From assembly GCA_018398765.1 (NCBI GenBank), contig JAHBMJ010001091.1, positions 8,967 to 35,758 of the forward strand: a stretch of 26,792 nt of DNA, in the 5' to 3' direction. This DNA comes from Chromera velia. Taxonomy: Eukaryota > Sar > Chromeraceae. Below, one piece after another: positions 11,010 to 20,405 of this stretch. Each line of letters opens with the position of its first letter. The stretch's first letter is position 1. The position numbers and the translations under genes are program-made. The notes beneath the pieces were generated by a model. It made no database searches. It saw only the letters and a list, made by a program, of their open reading frames with translations, and had not been told where the DNA came from.

Positions 11010-12612
11010 TCACAGGCGGCTGCTCTGCGCAAGGCGCGCCTTGCCCCCGCCCCCAGTTCCCCCCTTCCCGAATGCCTCTTCAAACGACAGCGCAGCCTCC
11101 ACACAACAGTCCGCCTTTTTGAACAGGGGACCCCACTCAGACCACTCACGCTCCCGAAACCGTGAGGAAACTTTCTGTACCACCTCCTCACCCTCACTCC
11201 CAGTCTCCAAACCACGACCGTCTAGCTCATCCAATCCCATCACTTTGCACAAACGGGACCAGAATTTGGGCTCCAAGGCCCCGACTGCGACACGCTGACC
11301 ACACTTGGCTTCATAAATCCGGTAGCATGGAAACTGCCCCGTAAACAGAGAGTTTCTCTTTGCCGGAGTCTCCCCCCTTTCTTTGAACTCCTCCACAAAA
11401 CACCCCATCGCTCTACGGAGTGCACCGTACATGGAGACAGAAATAGAAATACCCGACTTGCCCTGACGGGAGACGGCGTCCATTGCAGATGCCACCGCCA
11501 CCGCCCCCTCATAGGCAGCGAACAAGTCTGCTACAGGAAGGGGAATCATCTGGGTGGTCAGGGATAAAAGCCCCAACCGAGCCTGAATGTTCAAGTCATG
11601 CGCGGCTGTGGTGGCAGAGACACCAAGGGAGGCAGCAGTGGCAGTGCCTGGCTCTGGGTATCCTGTGATTTTGACGATGACGAGTTTGGGGTTCAGAAGG
11701 TGAAGCGATTTGTCATCCACGCCTAATTTTTCGGCAGTGGCGGAGCGAAAATGCAGAATGCACGCGTGTGCTTCTCGGACCATTTTCTCGAACTGCCTTC
11801 TGTCTTCCCCCCCCCCTCTGCTGTACTCGAGACGGATGATCTTCTTCTGACGGTTCAAGAAGGAGTACCCAGGAGAAGGCACCTCCTCCTCCTTCAGGGG
11901 GGCTGCAACAAAAGGGACGACCGAACAAGCGTCCGAGATAAAGATAAAGTGAGGGCGACAAAGAAAGCTGAGGACAGATAGGGACCGTTCGTGAAGGAGG
12001 CACAAGGTGTCTGTGAATGTGTTTCCTGGTGTCAGACCAGATCATCACTTGATTGCACGTTCATGACCGCACCGTTCCCCTCCTTCCCTTCTGTCTGGTC
12101 CTTTACATTTTTTTTCTTCTGTATTTTCCCTCAGTCGAAAGTGCCCACAGAAAGTCCACAAGCGGATGCAGAGCGACCGCCAAATAGCATCTGATGAGAA
12201 TGCGGCCATCGGAGTAAGAATAAGCTAATGATCCGGGAACGCCAGCTCGAAAGAAGTGACGAGTACAAGCGCCTGTCAGAAAAAGCAGTTTTGTTCGTTA
12301 CTTCTCGGAACAAAGAGGGCAAAGCGGGCCGAATCACCGGAACGCACTCGGAGAAGGTCACTCTGAAGGTAGACGGCCGGCCTGCTTTCGCACAGAAAAT
12401 GCATGGATTAACAAGATCGAACTGCATGCCAACGTACCTCCACAGAACTGCGAGAACGCCGTCGAGTCAGGCATGCTGGGGTGTTCCACTTTAACCACAG
12501 ACGCCCCCATGCTGGCGAGGATGGTGGCAACGAACGGTCCAGGCAGGAGACTGGAGAGATCGAGGACTGTGCGCCCGTCGAGGAGACGACTGTAGCACTC
12601 GGATTCAGACAT
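11010..12612 (-). CDS. CaiB/BaiF family III CoA-transferase / alpha-methylacyl-CoA racemase-like protein, two exons
   Basis: Proteins of this family move CoA between acyl groups or epimerise alpha-methyl-acyl-CoA esters, in mitochondria or peroxisomes in eukaryotes. Exons on the minus strand are 12612-12438 and 11902-11010, joined by a 535-base phase-1 intron with donor GTACGT and acceptor TTGCAG, giving 355 residues. Visible family motifs: [18 protein letters not shown] (near residue 10), [52 protein letters not shown] with His160, PVADLF with Asp184, [12 protein letters not shown] and [11 protein letters not shown]. His160 and Asp184 match the catalytic His/Asp pair of the racemases, so that activity is favoured but not proven. 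The start ATG (12612) lies a few residues before the conserved N-terminus. The C-terminus is short: it lacks the usual closing LGEHT segment and ends in a Gly-rich tail next to AT-rich block A. No targeting peptide or C-terminal SKL is evident. Confidence 0.92.
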
Positions 12613-13004
12613 CGTTGGAGAAAAGGCAAGGCTGTGAGTTCTCCTGGGATATCGCTTCCCCAGCAAACTGAAAATGCAGGCAGGTGTACTACCGGGTAAA
12701 CCCGTTTCAGACGGACTCCAGGAGCGCAAGAGAGGAATTTAATTGAAGAAAAGAAATGCCGTCTCCAAGAGACAGTCTCTGAAGAAACCGCGTTGCAAAG
12801 ATCGAAGGTGGCAAACTCCAAGCAAACAGTCAGGCCGACTCACGTCCAAAAAAGGTCTACTGCGGTACTGAGACATATATGCTGAACACTCAGAGTGAGA
12901 ATATATAGCATGAGAGCTCTGGAAAAACCTGGAAAGCAGTCACCTTAGCAGTGACCCACTGACCCAAGAGAAGCCCATGTCGCGAATGACGTCAGTATAG
13001 GGCA

Positions 13005-13105
13005 ACGGCGGGCACGCGACAAAGCGGCGCGCGGGCCCCGCGCTTGCGGCCCGGCCGCGAGTCGATCGGCGCCGGCGTGAGCCGCGGCGCGCGCCGGCCG
13101 CATGC
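13005..13105. promoter_or_regulatory. CpG-dense GC island in the divergent promoter
   Basis: Nearly every base is G or C, with many CG dinucleotides and overlapping palindromes such as GGCGCC, GCGCGC, CCGCGG and GCCGGC. It lies between two divergent genes and is unlike its AT/CT-rich surroundings. Confidence 0.65.
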
Positions 13106-13118
13106 GATGTTTTAGCGC

Positions 13119-13136
13119 TGAATCAACATTGATTCA
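13119..13136. promoter_or_regulatory. 18-base inverted repeat, candidate dimer-binding operator
   Basis: TGAATCAA and TTGATTCA are perfect 8-base inverted arms separated by two bases (CA). The element sits directly beside the GC island and the hexamer palindrome AGCGCT (13114-13119). Size, symmetry and place suit a dimeric transcription factor; the factor is unknown. Confidence 0.45.
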
Positions 13137-13414
13137 ACAATCCAAACTTCACTCGCGAACTGTGTCACATTTGAACTGTTGGTAGTCAATGGCGCTTTAC
13201 ATTGCTGTCACCTGTCCACGTATGCGTTTGTGTGCGCGAGGTGGCATTTTCTTCCTCTGAGAGAACCCACCTGCAACTCTTCATTCAACCCGTCTCCAAC
13301 TTTGACATCCGGAAGAGACGGTGCCAAACTTCACCCCAGCTGGCCGGCTTTCTATCACTTTGGGGTCCGTCTATTAGTTTGCTTCGAATAGAAGAAAGCT
13401 GAAACGGTTCAATC

Positions 13415-13794
13415 ATGGCCGCGAAGGACAAGGCAGTGGTCCCTGAGGCCCGCAAGGACCGGGGACCGTTAATTCAGAAGGCTGCAGGGGAGTCGTGGCC
13501 CACTCTGAGTTTGTCTGACAAATTCTATTCTGTCTTTTCCTTCCTCATGCTCATTTGCTTCATTATTCCGACCAAGATTCTGGAAAAACTGGGAGTGAAG
13601 AAGAAGAAAAACGGGCGCATCAGGGAAGTGCGGAAAGGCGCTTGCTGGCAGGTATGCATGCATACATTTACGGCAGATAGTTACGTTCGTTTACGAGATA
13701 CAATCCAACACGACTTCCGTCTTCACTCCCGCTTCTCCAATCTCTCTCTCTCTCTCTTTCTCTCTTGCGCTCTCTCTCACTCTCTCTCTCACTC

Positions 13795-13834
<40 letters not shown>

Positions 13835-14584
13835 GCTCGCTCTCGCTCCCTCTCTCTCGCTCCCTCTGTGTGTGTGTCTCTCTGTGGCTGAATTTGATGA
13901 ACGCTGTGTTGCTGTTTGCAGATGAGGTTCAATGACGGTCAATGCAACTCGACAATCCTGAAGGGAAGGGACGACTCGCTGTTGGTCTTCGGCGCATTCC
14001 GGCCCCTTCCCGAGACTCTGAAGAATCTCCCGGGGTCAGGGAAGGTGGCAGTGCTGCTCCTGTCCGACGAGCTGCACGAGACTTTTGCGAGTGAATTTGT
14101 GGAGGGTGTCACCAAATTTCAAGGAGGGCAGGCTCCGAAGGTTGTGTGTCCCGAGAAAGCGCGGCAGCTGGTGTCGGAGACGGTTGTGGTATCTGAGACC
14201 TGGGAGGAGTGGAGTCAGAAGGAGAAGGACAATTGGGGGTTGCAGTCGTGGAGAGACCCTGACGCAACACGAATTGGTACAGTGGGAGCGTTTGTGGGGA
14301 ACTTTGGGGATGGATCTGCGTATGCTCTGCAGACTTGTGGTATCGGCAACGTCCCTTTTCGTTGGGACTTTTCGCTTCTTGTCCGTTTGGTCTTCGGACT
14401 GAGGAGAGGTCTCTTTACTATGTCCCGAGTCACGTGGGTGAAAAACGTTCCGAAAACAAAAGCCCACTGGGATGAAATTTCGGAGATTCAAAATTTGTCC
14501 CTCGTGACTTTCTTCCACGGGGAGCCGTTGTCGGGAACCTCTGAGGAGATCCGAAAAAAAATGAAGACCTTTCAGATCCCTTAA
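13415..14584 (+). CDS. Membrane-anchored protein resembling DUF4336 / degenerate metallo-beta-lactamase fold, two exons
   Basis: Exons 13415-13651 and 13922-14584 join in phase 0 (acceptor TTTGCAG) and give 299 residues. The ATG is the first in frame, with a good context. Residues about 36-55 (FYSVFSFLMLICFIIPTKIL) form one likely membrane helix, followed by a Lys-rich stretch. The rest is soluble. Its order of elements recalls DUF4336 proteins: an N-terminal strand (DDSLLVFGAFRPLP), a central helix-strand (FQGGQAPKVVCPEKARQL), a hydrophobic LLVRLVFGLRRG segment, a helix before the end, and a final FFHGEP (His278). DUF4336 is related to metallo-beta-lactamase folds; the HxHxDH metal motif is absent here, so hydrolase activity is not supported. 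The family assignment is inference from pattern; that this is a real gene is more certain. The single intron is largely a (CT)n repeat. It shares a divergent promoter region with the CoA-transferase gene. Confidence 0.82.
13741..13858. repeat. (CT)n microsatellite within the intron of the DUF4336-like gene
   Basis: More than 100 bases of CT/TC dinucleotides, with a few GCT and CAC steps, fill the second half of the intron 13652-13921. The long Ser-Leu frame it creates is not a gene. Confidence 0.95.
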
Positions 14585-15400
14585 TTCATCGCAAAAAAGG
14601 AGAGGAGAAGGAAGGCGAAATAAGAAAGGTACGTGACAAGAAGAAGATGACATGCACAGAGGAATTAAGAGCAAAAGCAGTAGTAGTATGGCAGGAGGAG
14701 GATATGATGCAGGACCAACCCAATTCAAGGAGAGGCAAAGAAGAATCAGATTCTGGAGAAGATGGGGAACGAAATTGGAAAGGAGGAGAGGAACAAGATC
14801 GGAGAAACAGAAAGAAAGAAGAGGTAACGAAGACAAGCTTCAAGGAAAAGGACGAGCACTCTGCGGAGGCGACGAAACAGGGGAAGAAGAGGAAGGAGAG
14901 GCAGAAACAGAAAAAGAGGAATGTGATGAACTCGAAGAAAGCAAAGCAGAATGACGAGAAGCAGCAGCACTGCCATGGGAAAAGAAAAACGAATTTTGAT
15001 CTCCAGAGAAGAGGGTCCTGAAAAAAGCTTTGAAAAGGAAGAAGAATGAGGAGCAAGTCTTCCAACAAACGGAGAGGGCGTTGGAACAGCCTGTGCGTGA
15101 ATCAGTTCAATTAAGAGCTGCTTGCCATCCTTCGATCAATCGATTCTGTCGGATGACTTCGACAGTTGCGGGCCAAAATGGGCCCACAACACTGAGCAGG
15201 CATGCATGTAGGCCTCCTCTCTAGTAGACAACTGTCCAATTCGTTGCAAAAGACTGAAAACAGTTCAAAAGAACAGGAAGCACTGGGGAGAGCAAGAAGT
15301 TTGAAGGCGCTCATGGCCAGCTTTGGAGCATACGCACGTCCGACAACATCCGACAGGCCGCAGGCGCTCGGTTCGCTTAGGTCCGCTATAACTTAATTGG
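14585..15400. other. Purine-rich spacer downstream of the DUF4336-like gene
   Basis: From about 14585 to 15060 the plus strand is very rich in A and G, which yields open frames of Lys/Glu/Arg on the plus strand and Phe/Ser/Leu on the minus strand. They resemble no family and do not begin or end at splice-like borders, so I treat this as 3' untranslated and spacer sequence. From 15060 to 15400 nothing stands out except a TGCATG word near 15203. The composition turns AT-rich soon after 15450. Confidence 0.6.
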
Positions 15401-15402
15401 GC

Positions 15403-15443
15403 CTAAAGTCGCAGGCCCCGGCTAAGAGCCTGTAAACAGGCTC
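15403..15443. repeat. Two adjacent hairpins at the edge of AT-rich block B
   Basis: GGGCCT and AGGCCC pair around 8 bases at about 15400-15419. Immediately after, GAGCCTG (15426-15432) and CAGGCTC (15437-15443) form a perfect 7-bp stem with a TAAA loop. They mark the left edge of AT-rich block B. Confidence 0.6.
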
Positions 15444-15444
15444 G

Positions 15445-16905
15445 CAGCGGCACAATACGCTTTCTTGAAGTTTCTTCTAGGCTTCACTGTGATGCACCAT
15501 GATCGACTTACCATACCTTGCCCTCTAGCTGTGAGTCTACACTCGGAGCGAGATTAGTCTCATATAGTGATGTCATGATTGAATTGGTGCCTTATATAGA
15601 CTCTTGTAAAGTAGTTAAAGGATTAGTCTAGAGCTAGATTCAAGATTAGTCTAAAACTATATTCAAAAGTTTTTAGGTATATAGACCTGTGTTATTATCT
15701 AGGGTATGCACTCAAAAAAAAAAAGTGAAAAGATTTTCAGTTTTTTTTTTTTAAGAAGATAAACGTGTGATTACGGTGTGAAACTTTTTGTGAAAGACAA
15801 TTTGTGACCTAGTTTATGATAATCTAAAGTCCGCCTAACAGTCCTATGCAGTGGTAGTAGTCTCAATTTATCCTTCCTCTTCCCCTGTTTTGAAGTCCTC
15901 TACCCTCTCTGCTTCCTCCTCTCCCCCCTCTTGATAGCCCATATGCAGCTCCTCGATCTCCCCCCTCCTCTTCCTGGTTCTGGGGCCGGGAGGGCCTGGG
16001 ATCTTTGGAGGTGAAGCTCTTCCAGGCCCCCTTCTCAAGCTAAGAAAGAAGGGATGGATTGGCTGTTGGCCAGGAGGTTGGCCACTTGATTGTGCTAGTG
16101 AAGTTACTGCCGCGATCGACACGCGCGTAATGAAGGCTGCGCGCGGGGGACTATAGGCCTTAAAATCTTAAAGTTACGTTTTTAACGTAAGATATAGACC
16201 CATTTCAAGAACTTGAAAACGTGAAGTTACGTTTTTTTTATAACTAATTTTACCGTAACTATTCAGATCGTTCCTCTATTCCTACATTACAGCTAATGCC
16301 ACTATTAGCCACTATGTAGCACTACTAAATCACTTATCACTTATCACTTAATTGTATGTTTACTTTTAAAGTTTTAAAGTTAAAGTTTAAAGTTTTTTAG
16401 GCAAACTATATTATAAAAAAAACTTTAGTACCCAACCCTAGGCTTTATTAGCCGCTTTAAGTCGTCATAGTTTACGAGGAACTAACTTGAATTGACCTCT
16501 AAAAATTGGGGTTTTTGCAACTTTTGAAGATTTCAGCTAAAATCCTAGCCGGATACTCCGCTAGATTCCTAGCTAAAATCCCCTAGAAAATCCCATAAAT
16601 TTTGGTAAAATCTAGGATAAAATCCTATAGCTAGAAATCTCATAAAATCCTGTAAAATCTTCACCTAAAATCCCATAAAATCCTAGCTACTTTTAGGGTA
16701 GCATAGTCTAGCCTAAAGTTACCTAGAGTATCAACTAGGTCAGTAACAAGTGCATGGTGAAATTTACCGTGACAAGGCGTACGACAAGTTGTCGTATGTC
16801 ACTGCGGTACGTAGATGGGGTTAGATGGTGTTTGAATGTTTGGCAAAAACCGTGCATGTACGAATGTAGACAAATAGCCACGTAAAGTCATTTCAGTCAA
16901 GCCTG
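15445..16905. other. AT-rich block B
   Basis: About 1.4 kb of AT-rich DNA with many TCTAG/CTAGA words, an A-run (15714-15724) and a following T-run. Within it, 15868-16122 is less AT-rich and keeps an 84-codon open frame on the minus strand (Pro-rich, then Glu-rich) with no ATG and no recognised family. The words AAAGTTACGTTTTT (near 16170 and 16220) and ATCACTT (three copies near 16330) are repeated, and AAAATCC-type units recur at 16530-16690. It lies where the plus-strand DUF4336-like gene and the minus-strand p24 gene both end. It may be decayed mobile-element DNA, but I see no intact element. Confidence 0.5.
16530..16690. repeat. Degenerate AAAATCC(T/C) repeat cluster
   Basis: The unit AAAATCC, followed by TA, CC or CA, recurs about ten times with variable short spacers (for example GCTAAAATCCTAGC and CATAAAATCC). 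On the other strand it reads GGATTTT. It is irregular and not a clean tandem array. Confidence 0.55.
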
Positions 16906-16974
16906 CAACAGTGCAACCCCAGCTTGCTCCCACTCTCTTTATTTGTCGCACGGCGCCCTTCCCTTGAATTTCAG

Positions 16975-17196
16975 ATGGAGTGTCTCCTGTCCTTCTCTTC
17001 TCCCTCAGAACTCAGATCTGAGTCTGTTCACACCCTCTTGATTGACAAAGAACGGCGCTCAATCGCAATGGAGAAAGAGAGACTCGATCTGCTACGGAAC
17101 GTTATTCAGCTTCTGACATCGGACTCTCACCGCTTGGCAGTGCCTCTTCCTTCAAGGACGGAATGGAAGAGACAATGCAATGTTGCGGCCTCGTGA
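16975..17196 (+). CDS. Possible small coiled-coil ORF or orphan exon (73 residues)
   Basis: An ATG directly after TTTCAG opens a 73-residue frame ending in TGA at 17194-17196. Its middle (SVHTLLIDKERRSIAMEKER, continuing into a Leu-rich heptad-like stretch) looks like genuine coiled coil rather than low-complexity translation, and codon choice is balanced. The TTTCAG upstream could be a splice acceptor, in which case this would be the last exon of a gene whose earlier exons were lost or disrupted by AT-rich block B. It also lies just past the stop of the minus-strand p24 gene, so it could be chance antisense of that gene's 3' untranslated region. I do not recognise a family. Confidence 0.25.
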   Translation: MECLLSFSSPSELRSESVHTLLIDKERRSIAMEKERLDLLRNVIQLLTSDSHRLAVPLPSRTEWKRQCNVAAS

Positions 17197-17218
17197 CCTC
17201 CGACAGCCGTGCCTTCCC

Positions 17219-18403
17219 TCAGAAGAGTTTCTGTTGTTGGAAGTACCGTGTCAGATGGAAGATTTGAAACAAAGTGCACGAGGCAATCAGGAGCAGCTGC
17301 AAAAAAACATCCAAACAGAAGAGAAATAAAGACAAACTGCCCGCGCTACCATGAAGGAAGACCCCAGAAGAGAGTCAATCAAAAGACCGACAAGACATGA
17401 GAATCGCAGAAGAACGCGACAGAAAGGCACAGGGAGAGCCAAAGAAGAGAGGAGGGCAGGCAGGTAGACACTCGGAAAACAGAGAGAGAGGAAGGAAAGT
17501 CAAGGCACGCCGGTCGTTAGAAGGAGGAGTGAGAACAAAAACTGATGCAGCTCTTTTCGCGATTGACAGAGGTAGAGACAGTCAAACACTTCGCATGAAG
17601 CTACACACAGAGCCAAGCATATGTGCAGAAACAAGAAAGCCAAAGGAAAATTGGCAGGCGGGGAAAGAGAACGCGACTACATGGAAGTGAGGAAAAAGGG
17701 CGAAACAAACCTGTAGCGTGCTGAACCACATCACCCTTGCGTTTATAGTTTCTGACGTGTCTCGAAATTTTTCTTCCTGCAGAAACACCAATATGCGAAG
17801 CACAGTGTTCTTGTTTGCACAAATGGGTTTATGGTTCCTGCACCATTGTTTTTTTGGTGGACCTTTTTTTTTTGGTTCGATAAACGTTGTTCCGTTTTTA
17901 TGTCGTGGAGAAAGAAGCAAGGAGTGTTCCACAATTTCATGGGATTCCTCCATCACTTCTCTTTCCCCTCCTCACTCACTTCGTTACCGGCAGTATTCCA
18001 GAGACATTTCGATTCTCTTACCACAACCCTACATTGTCGACCGGACCGGCTGACAGACAGGCGGGCTCGCTGACTTGCTCGGTGGCTGCCTCCGAGGCAG
18101 ACGGTTTGTCTGATGGACTGGCTGACTAATGTGCTGTCAAATTGATGGGATGAATGCCAGCCTGCCTTTGTGGCCGCCAGGAGACTGGGCGACTGACTTG
18201 GAGCCTCTCATACTCATTTTCTGCCGATATGCTGTCCAGCCGCTCGATGAGCCTCTTCAACTGGACCTCCACCGTCGAAATGTGCTCTTTCTTTGCCACC
18301 TCCTGCACGCACACGCACGCACACCCACCCACAACCATATATGCGTGTGCACACATGCACACGCGAATGCACAAACGTGTGCTCACACACAGATACACAC
18401 ACA

Positions 18404-18441
<38 letters not shown>

Positions 18442-18470
18442 AGAGAGAGAGAGGGAGAAGAGAGAGAGAG

Positions 18471-18513
<43 letters not shown>

Positions 18514-19863
18514 GGATTGAAAAAAACAGACAGAAAGAGAAAATCGACGAAGGGAGAAACGATCTTAATGCAAAACAAAGAGAGGGGCAAAAGAGAGTTC
18601 TTGCTCTCCTGAATCTTTTCACGGAACGTCGAAGACTTAACATAGATTGAGCCCTCCCTTCTCATTCGTCAATGGACTCCGAAGAAAAGCTGGTGTGTTG
18701 TTGAGGAATGGAAGAAGGAAGGAAAAGCCTTGCAGGTGGCTCTTCCTCGTTTTCGAGTCAATCGAAAGAAATGAAACGGTCCTTCAAGATGCCTCTTCTA
18801 CCAAAACGATAATGTCGTTTGCGAATTTTCAGCCTTTGGAATTTTCATTCTTTCCGTGTTGCTGCTGTCCAGATCAACTGATCCGCATCTGCTCTCAGTC
18901 ATTAGTTTTTCTTTCGTATATTTCATTGCCCCTCTTTTTCTTCTGCATCTTTTCTCCGTCAAGTCTTCCCCCCCGGACAATCTCCCCTCCTTTCCCGACA
19001 CCTCCGACGAAGGACGCACACATCGGCTGCTTGACAAAGCCTTCGCGTCTTCGTCTCGTTAATTGCAATCCTCTCTTCGCCAAGACTCCTTCTCGCACCC
19101 GCGTGTCTACACAGAACACGTTCTCATGACGACAGACACACAATTTAAGGACAGAAATGGACTGTCAATCCACACAGACTCCCCGCCTACCTCAGGATTG
19201 ATGTCCGAATCGCCCAGTTCAATTGAGAACGTCCACTTAAGCAGACTGGTGGAGAACCATTTGCTCGATGCGCAGTTGATGCAAACCTTGTGCTCTCCTG
19301 CCTCTTTTGCCATGTACGCAACTTTGCCTTTCGGAACCATATTTGTGACCTCTTTTCCGAAGGCCTGCCGCCCCTTTGTGTCCCGAAAAATTATGGTGCA
19401 GGGTACACCTGGAGAGATACAAGGGAGACAAGACAAAGAGACAAGAAGAAAATGCGAACACAAACCTGCCGAGCTAGACAATTTTCGCCAAACGAAAGGC
19501 GCAAGAGACAGACGACAAGAATTGGGTGTTAACCACGAAGAAAGCAGCAAACGTGTGGCAGCACATGGCAGAGTTCCTTTCCGTTCGTTGTGTGCGTTCA
19601 CGCGTCCGCGCCCCCCCCCCCCTTCCCCGAACACGTCATTGTTCGCGCACAGACCATCTCAGAAGCAGCAACCGACCTGGATTCTCAGGATTGTCATATG
19701 CGACTGTCATCACCTGGTTTGCTGGAATGTTTTCTATGAAGCACTTTTCACTCCCTTCGGACACAAAAAAGTACGCACCCTTGACATGAGAGAACAAACA
19801 CAAGACAAGGACCAACTGAGTCCACAGACTGAATGAAGAAGCACTTGATACAAGGGTGCGCAT
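17219..19863 (-). CDS. p24/TMED (emp24/gp25L) family cargo receptor, five exons, complete
   Basis: p24 proteins are single-pass membrane proteins that cycle between ER and Golgi in COPI/COPII vesicles and help sort cargo. Minus-strand exons are 19863-19677, 19408-19191, 18302-18198, 17776-17711 and 17296-17219. All introns are GT..AG, phases agree (1, 0, 0, 0), and the product is 217 residues, normal for the family. Residues 1-29 form a signal peptide ending in SHVKG. The lumenal GOLD domain follows (AYFFVSEGSEKCFIENI to ELGD), with Cys41 and Cys105 placed for the conserved disulfide and GEHKVCIN matching the GxYxxCFxN motif. A coiled coil begins VAKKEHISTVEVQLKRLIER. RDTSETINARVMWFSTLQ is the family's juxtamembrane signature. 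The membrane helix runs from about 187 to 206, and the short tail RYFQQQKLF keeps an aromatic pair but lacks a KKxx signal. It shares a divergent promoter region with the gene at 20940. Confidence 0.94.
18370..18512. repeat. Compound (CA)n-(GA)n microsatellite in a p24-gene intron
   Basis: CA dinucleotides (about 18370-18438) run into GA dinucleotides with GGGAGAA interruptions (to about 18512). On the sense (minus) strand this is CT followed by GT, lying just upstream of the acceptor of the exon that starts at 18302. Confidence 0.95.
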
Positions 19864-20241
19864 TTTACTGCTCGAGTTTACTGAAATAGGTGCAATCTAA
19901 AGGGTGAAAACGTGTCCCTTCGCTCGGTGGCCTTCCAGGACGCCGCGTTCAGTGGAGAGAGCTGATCGAGCACCCGAGATCCGACCTGGCCTGATGGGTG
20001 GTCGATCTGTGGTTAAATATTTATTTGCTTGTCATTCACAAACGCGTGATGATATATACACACACGACTTGCCAGAGGAGACAATGACTCTTAGTTCGAA
20101 CAGTGAAGGAATTGTGTGTACAGCGCTAGAGGTCGTGTTGGACAAACTACTGTGACGAGGCTGCTCGGTCCGAAACAAAAGAAGAGTTTCTTTTCCTCTA
20201 CGCCGCGTGACGCATTTTTGTGGCCGCATGCGGCGCCGCAT

Positions 20242-20319
20242 GGCGCCGCGCTGCATGCATGGTCGATCGATCGATCGATCGATCTCGATCGCGCGGCGGC
20301 GCATGCATGCGGCGGCGCC
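20242..20319. repeat. Imperfect inverted repeat flanking a (GATC)n run
   Basis: The left arm (from 20242: GGCGCCGC then GCTGCATGCAT) and the right arm (20301-20319: GCATGCATGC then GGCGGCGCC) are imperfect inverted copies. They enclose about seven GATC/CGAT tetranucleotides. The DNA could form a cruciform, and it holds several GCATGC words. Confidence 0.6.
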
Positions 20320-20377
20320 AAATTGACCGCATCACCATGCATGCATGCGCATGGTCCGCATGTGTTTTCGAGCCGCG

Positions 20378-20405
20378 TTCCGAGAATTTCCGAGATCGTT
20401 CCGAG
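20378..20405 (+). promoter_or_regulatory. Three TTCCGAG heptamers at 10-11 base spacing
   Basis: Identical TTCCGAG copies begin at 20378, 20388 and 20399, so they lie on the same face of the DNA helix. Their place beside the GC-rich island of a divergent promoter suggests a cooperative factor-binding array. Confidence 0.5.

Larger units (their letters stand above)
12613..13414. promoter_or_regulatory. Divergent (bidirectional) promoter region with a GC-rich island
   Basis: This gap separates the start codons of the minus-strand CoA-transferase gene (12612) and the plus-strand DUF4336-like gene (13415), so it should hold both promoters. A strongly GC-rich, CpG-dense island runs from about 13005 to 13105 and includes a GCATGC word. 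It is followed by AGCGCT and an 18-base inverted repeat (13119-13136). An ATATATAG run lies near 12900. A CT-rich leader precedes the ATG at 13415, whose context AATCATGGCC is favourable. Transcription start sites cannot be placed from sequence alone. Confidence 0.6.

Noticed and set aside
14036-14836. 266-codon open frame on the minus strand
   Set aside because: It is antisense to the second exon of the DUF4336-like gene and extends into purine-rich spacer. Its protein is Leu/Ser/Pro low complexity with no family pattern.
14647-15021. 124-codon plus-strand open frame rich in Lys and Glu
   Set aside because: It is a translation of a purine-rich tract. An overlapping frame gives similar charged sequence, and there are no conserved segments or splice borders.
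15380-15445. Possible tRNA-derived SINE head
   Set aside because: The paired stems suggested a tRNA-like fold, but no cloverleaf and no convincing A-box/B-box pair could be drawn.
18126-18665. 179-codon minus-strand open frame
   Set aside because: Only the 35 codons at 18198-18302 are real (a p24 exon). The rest is translation of the CA/GA microsatellite.
19063-19836. 257-codon plus-strand open frame
   Set aside because: It is antisense to two p24 exons and the intron between them, which carry clear family motifs on the other strand.
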